Source of the DNA: Thermoprotei archaeon
GTDB taxonomy: Archaea; Thermoproteota; Thermoprotei; QMSL01
Assembly: GCA_003650925.1 (NCBI GenBank)
Contig: QMSP01000022.1
Span: forward strand, 1-34,193
Reading direction: 5' to 3'
DNA: 34,193 nucleotides
In this document: positions 31,408 through 34,193 of the stretch, piece after piece
How positions within the stretch are numbered: position 1 is the first letter of the stretch
Layout of the letters: each line of letters starts with the position of its first letter
Notes under the pieces: model-generated
Seen by the model: the letters and a program-made list of their open reading frames with translations, nothing else
Databases searched by the model: none
What the model was told of the DNA's origin: nothing
Position numbers and translations under genes: made by a program

Positions 31408-31525
31408 CAAGGTCATGTATGATCAAGCTGAAGATTATGGAGGAAGTGAGCCTACATATCAAGTTAACGAAAGACCTTTTATCACCTCTGAAGTACTACT
31501 TTTCGAACACATGGCGTGATGGCGC

Positions 31526-31945
31526 ATGAGGAGAAAAGGAGTGTACATCGTCAGAAGTGTCCTTCTGATGATAGCATTGAGCATGATCTTGACGCCAAGA
31601 ATAGGAGTAATACTGGGCTTATTCATGGCCTCGATCATAGCAGGCATGTTATCGGCAAGGCCAGAAGTCGCGACAGTAGTAGGCAACGTAGGCTTCATAG
31701 GATGGTTCTGTGTCCTTGCTCTATTGTTTATAGTCAAGAGGGCTGGCTATGAAGGCTTCACCAAGATGCTTGAGGCCTATGGAATCTCAACGATCACGAA
31801 CACTATAATACCATATCTACAAGCCTGTGGACACTGGTCGGTGGTGTGTGTAGCCATGGCGGCTGCACTCTTTACTCCGATAGTGGGAGGAGGCATAGGA
31901 GGAGCATTAGGGCTACTGATTAGAGCTAAGATGAGCCGATCTTAG
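31526..31945 (+). CDS. Small multi-pass membrane protein, unknown function
   Basis: This 139-residue protein has about four hydrophobic segments (VLLMIALSMIL, GLFMASIIAGML, NVGFIGWFCVLALLFIV and VVCVAMAAALFTPIVGGGIGG). The Gly-rich end GGGIGGALGLL suggests a packed final helix. No family recognised. A TATA-like CCTTTTATC is about 45 nt upstream of ATG 31526. The 3' end overlaps the convergent nucleotidyltransferase gene by 20 nt. Confidence 0.65.
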   Translation: MRRKGVYIVRSVLLMIALSMILTPRIGVILGLFMASIIAGMLSARPEVATVVGNVGFIGWFCVLALLFIVKRAGYEGFTKMLEAYGISTITNTIIPYLQACGHWSVVCVAMAAALFTPIVGGGIGGALGLLIRAKMSRS

Positions 31946-32696
31946 AGCGAGCCCAACCGCTTATGCGCCTATATAAGTCCAGAGCCCATCTACAGTCCTC
32001 GCTCGTTATCACAGCATCAGGGTCGTATCGAGCTTTATTCCTGACCTCAAGCATCTTATAGAGGAGGCTGACGACATCATCACTTAGCTCTCCTCTCTCC
32101 TTCACATAAGTGGTCACGAATACGTGAATGTATCCTCCATGAGTTGAAGGAAGAGGTTTGCCTGCATACATTATCATGGCCTTGAGTATCAGTTCAACTG
32201 CGTTCTGACAAGCATCAATACACAGCCTATATGCTCCCATATCATGGGCCTTAAGGGCATAATTGAAGTACTCCTCAGCGAGGCTTAGAAGCTTCGTGAC
32301 TCGTTTCTTCAATACCTCCTCAGACAAGTACAACACCTTACCATAGTTTCTAACCTCGTACATAAAAGGATTAGATTCATCATAGTATTTAGCCATGAAC
32401 TCTTCAATATTGTACACCATGAACTCTATGTCTTCACCATACCTCTCATAAACCTCAAGAGCTGCATTACATATGCCTCTATAGGCCTCATCTGTTAGTG
32501 AGGATACCACTATCAGCACGTCAATATCACTATGCTCAGTGGCCATCCCTTTGGCTAGACTTCCAAAGAGGATAACTGCATAGAGGCTATCACCTATGAT
32601 CCCTTCAAGAAGATCCATGAACAGCTCCAGAGCCTGCTGTTTTCTGCTCAAACTCATATTTTCAACTAAAGATGCTTTACGCTGCCAGATAAGCAT
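31926..32696 (-). CDS. Nucleotidyltransferase (MNT)-HEPN fusion protein
   Basis: The N-terminal domain is a minimal nucleotidyltransferase with FGSLAKGMATEHSDIDVLIV (GSx..DxD motif) and a downstream acidic strand IEFMVY. The C-terminal domain, from about residue 140, is HEPN: AEEYFNYALKAHDMG, an ALKAMI-type helix and EVRNKARYDPD, where R-x4-Y replaces the usual R-x4-H. MNT and HEPN are normally separate genes of a toxin-antitoxin pair in which MNT AMPylates the HEPN toxin. A single-chain fusion resembles kanamycin nucleotidyltransferase-like proteins. GTG 32708 is possible, but GAGGTG at 32706-32711 points to ATG 32696. It lies about 40 nt after the LEA14-like gene. Confidence 0.8.
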   Translation of the reverse strand: MLIWQRKASLVENMSLSRKQQALELFMDLLEGIIGDSLYAVILFGSLAKGMATEHSDIDVLIVVSSLTDEAYRGICNAALEVYERYGEDIEFMVYNIEEFMAKYYDESNPFMYEVRNYGKVLYLSEEVLKKRVTKLLSLAEEYFNYALKAHDMGAYRLCIDACQNAVELILKAMIMYAGKPLPSTHGGYIHVFVTTYVKERGELSDDVVSLLYKMLEVRNKARYDPDAVITSEDCRWALDLYRRISGWARSKIGSS

Positions 32697-32737
32697 AACG
32701 TCCAGCACCTCATCGGTGACTTGATGAAGCTCATTAG

Positions 32738-33223
32738 CTATCTGCTCAGCTCCTTCTCAACCTCGAAGGGTACTTGAATGCTGAAAAGCCTTATCATGCC
32801 ATAGAGTTTCACAGGAACCATTACATATCCCTTCAGCCTCAACCTGCCCTGGCCTTCGCTAATCATCCTCAATACCATCCTAGGGATCTTTATCATCTCG
32901 ATCTTCGCATGGAAACTAACCTCTGAAACTCCTGGCGGTATGATTATTGAAGCTCGCTCTATGTAGCCCAGGTATTCTTCATCAAAGTACATGTCAGCAT
33001 AGAACACATCAGCCTCTATGGAGTAGCTCGTTGGATTACGCATCCTAACGATGAGCTCTAAGATGATCTCCTTGGCCATAACATCAATGCCTATTCTCCT
33101 TATCATGAGCTCCTCCACAACAAGCTCTCTATAGGCAACGTAGGTCTGTGCAAGTGGTGCTATGACTCCTATGAGCAATAATACCACTATCACTATCAGA
33201 ACTACTCTAGACACACTTCTCAT
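32738..33223 (-). CDS. Membrane-anchored LEA14-like (WHy domain) protein
   Basis: This 161-residue protein has an N-terminal signal-anchor helix (residues 6-28, VVLIVIVVLLLIGVIAPLA) and a single LEA-2/WHy beta-sandwich domain. The typical core is MRNPTSYSIEADVFYADMYF, then IIIPPGVSEVSF. Archaeal WHy proteins are linked to stress tolerance or surface functions, with no defined partner. Start ATG 33223. It is divergent from the glycosyltransferase gene; the intergenic CTTTATATGC (about 33251-33260) may serve one or both directions. Confidence 0.75.
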   Translation of the reverse strand: MRSVSRVVLIVIVVLLLIGVIAPLAQTYVAYRELVVEELMIRRIGIDVMAKEIILELIVRMRNPTSYSIEADVFYADMYFDEEYLGYIERASIIIPPGVSEVSFHAKIEMIKIPRMVLRMISEGQGRLRLKGYVMVPVKLYGMIRLFSIQVPFEVEKELSR

Positions 33224-33297
33224 GTCAAATACTCTACCTCTCAGCTCTTAACTTTATATGCAAACACATGGAATAAGCTCTTAAATCTTGTAGCTAG

Positions 33298-34032
33298 ATG
33301 GTATTATGGCGTGAAGCCTTGAAGCCCTCAGTGTCGATTGTCATGCCAGTATATAGAGGGGCTAGGTATATAGACAAGAGCATTGACATAGTGTCCAGAT
33401 TTATGAACAGGATGGGAAGACCCTATGAGATCTTAGTGGTTGATGATGGAAGTGACGATAATACAAGGGAAGTTGCTGAGATGATGGCTAGAGAGCTGGA
33501 CTGCGTCAAGGTGTTGGGCTATGAGAGGAACAGAGGCAAGGGCTATGCCTTCATATATGGAGCCTTGAGAAGCAAAGGTGATGTTGTCGTGCTCCTTGAT
33601 GCAGATCTGGACATACCACCTCAACAGGTAGCCATACTCCTGAAGGCCATTGACAGAGGAGCTGATATAGCGATAACTAATAAGTGGCATAGGCTATCAA
33701 AGACCAGAGCAAGCTTGCTGAGGAAATTCATGTCGAGAGCATTCAACCTCCTGGTCAGATTCCTCCTGGGGCTGTCCTTCAGAGACACACAGACTGGAGC
33801 CAAGGCCTTTAGAAGAGAGGCCCTCCTGAGGATAATAAAGAACCTCTACGTCAAGAGGTATGCCTTTGACGTAGAAGTACTCTATGTGGCTAAGAAGCTG
33901 GGCTATATGGTGGTCGAAGTACCCTCTATAGCCTCTATAAGACTGAAAAGGCCACCCACAATAGGCATGGTATGGAGAATGATGCTGGAGCTCCTCTCCA
34001 TATTCTACAGGCATAGACTGTTGGGGAGTTGA
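33298..34032 (+). CDS. GT2 glycosyltransferase (dolichyl-phosphate mannose/glucose synthase-like)
   Basis: This 244-residue GT-A fold enzyme has SIVMPVYRGARYI, VVDDGSDDNT (nucleotide binding), RNRGKGYAFIYG, the metal-binding LLDADLDIPP, DTQTGAKAFRREAL (the motif of the ALG5/DPM1-like group) and a basic C-terminal end without transmembrane helices. It probably transfers a hexose from a nucleotide sugar to dolichyl phosphate for N-glycosylation. The start is ATG 33298. CTTAAATC at about 33280-33287 or CTTTATATGC further upstream could be the TATA box. Confidence 0.9.
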   Translation: MVLWREALKPSVSIVMPVYRGARYIDKSIDIVSRFMNRMGRPYEILVVDDGSDDNTREVAEMMARELDCVKVLGYERNRGKGYAFIYGALRSKGDVVVLLDADLDIPPQQVAILLKAIDRGADIAITNKWHRLSKTRASLLRKFMSRAFNLLVRFLLGLSFRDTQTGAKAFRREALLRIIKNLYVKRYAFDVEVLYVAKKLGYMVVEVPSIASIRLKRPPTIGMVWRMMLELLSIFYRHRLLGS

Positions 34033-34121
34033 GTCTCTAGCTCTGAAGAGGACTTCTCAAGTCATCAAGCTCTAGCTACAGGAGAAGTGTTATCTGCACT
34101 AGTCAATCAAATTAACCCTAG

Positions 34122-34193
34122 GTGATCCTCACGTCAGCCATAACTGAGAAGCTGAGACTGATCGAGGCCCTCATCAGGACTCCCACATACACA
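34122..34193 (+). CDS. Possible start of a further gene, cut by the window edge
   Basis: From GTG 34122, directly after an in-frame TAG, the frame stays open for 24 codons to the edge and reads plausibly (TSAITEKLRLIEALIRTPTY). The AATCAAATTAACC stretch just upstream is TATA-like but close. Too short to assign. Confidence 0.35.
   Translation, partial: MILTSAITEKLRLIEALIRTPTYT

Larger units (their letters stand above)
31202..31525. other. Interval between IS607 and the membrane-protein gene
   Basis: It contains the minus-strand tnpA promoter (about 31235-31250), two tandem C/D sRNAs at 31297-31349 and 31352-31407, and the plus-strand TATA-like CCTTTTATC (about 31476-31484) for the gene at 31526. 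No clear TATA box was seen for the first sRNA. Confidence 0.6.

Noticed and set aside
1-34193. CRISPR arrays, tRNA or rRNA genes
   Set aside because: No regularly spaced direct repeats, no T-loop GGTTCRANTCC-type sequences with matching acceptor stems and no rRNA segments were seen on either strand.

Overview
The window is a gene-dense piece of a thermophilic archaeal chromosome, probably from the TACK / Thermoproteota side (a Korarchaeum-like or crenarchaeal-like lineage; this is inference, not proof). Pointers are the archaeal cofactor-independent phosphoglycerate mutase, Pelota, a LacS-like GH1 glycosidase, an Mrp-type HypB beside HypA, a Pyrococcus-type four-subunit sulfhydrogenase operon, C/D box guide RNAs, TATA-box promoters with short or absent leaders, frequent TTG and GTG starts behind GAGGTG-type ribosome binding sites, and heavy AUA/AGG/AGA codon use. 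No rRNA or tRNA gene was seen.

Layout. 1-5.3 kb: a truncated GH57 glycosidase, an unassigned Cys-containing protein, adenylate kinase, the hypA-hypB(Mrp type) pair facing it, a PrsW-like membrane protease, a small helical protein and a DedA membrane protein. 5.4-12.9 kb: phosphoglycerate mutase, a C/D sRNA, an Eis-like acetyltransferase with a perfect dyad upstream of its promoter, an eroded-looking stretch, a surface protein combining an AN1 zinc finger, Ca-binding repeats and a transglutaminase-like domain, a creatininase-family amidohydrolase, a small protein and the first of two divergent zinc dehydrogenases. 13.0-18.1 kb: the second dehydrogenase, then hydB-hydG-hydD-hydA, a group 3b NiFe (sulf)hydrogenase operon with its own AT-rich promoter region. 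HypA/HypB at 2.1-3.4 kb would supply its nickel. 18.2-22.5 kb: a cyclophilin-like fusion, a C/D sRNA, a tiny Cys-rich protein, D-aminopeptidase, an SPFH protein, Pelota and another C/D sRNA.

22.5-29.1 kb: a vapBC pair whose vapC is frameshifted, the GH1 glycosidase, a metallophosphoesterase lacking its first metal Asp, two poorly known proteins, a THUMP-SPOUT RNA methyltransferase and a TIM-barrel protein. 29.1-31.3 kb: an AT-richer IS607-type element with an intact serine recombinase and a TnpB broken by one frameshift. Just beyond its left end lie two C/D sRNAs in tandem. 31.5-34.2 kb: a small membrane protein, a nucleotidyltransferase-HEPN fusion, an LEA14-like protein, a family 2 glycosyltransferase and the first codons of a possible further gene.

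The most notable untranslated signal is a set of five C/D box guide RNA genes sharing one strict geometry: a 3-nt D'-C' linker and exactly 12 nt between C' and D. Themes linking the genes are H2/NADP(H) metabolism, saccharide hydrolysis and polyol oxidation, RNA modification and ribosome rescue, and mobile or toxin-antitoxin modules in decay.
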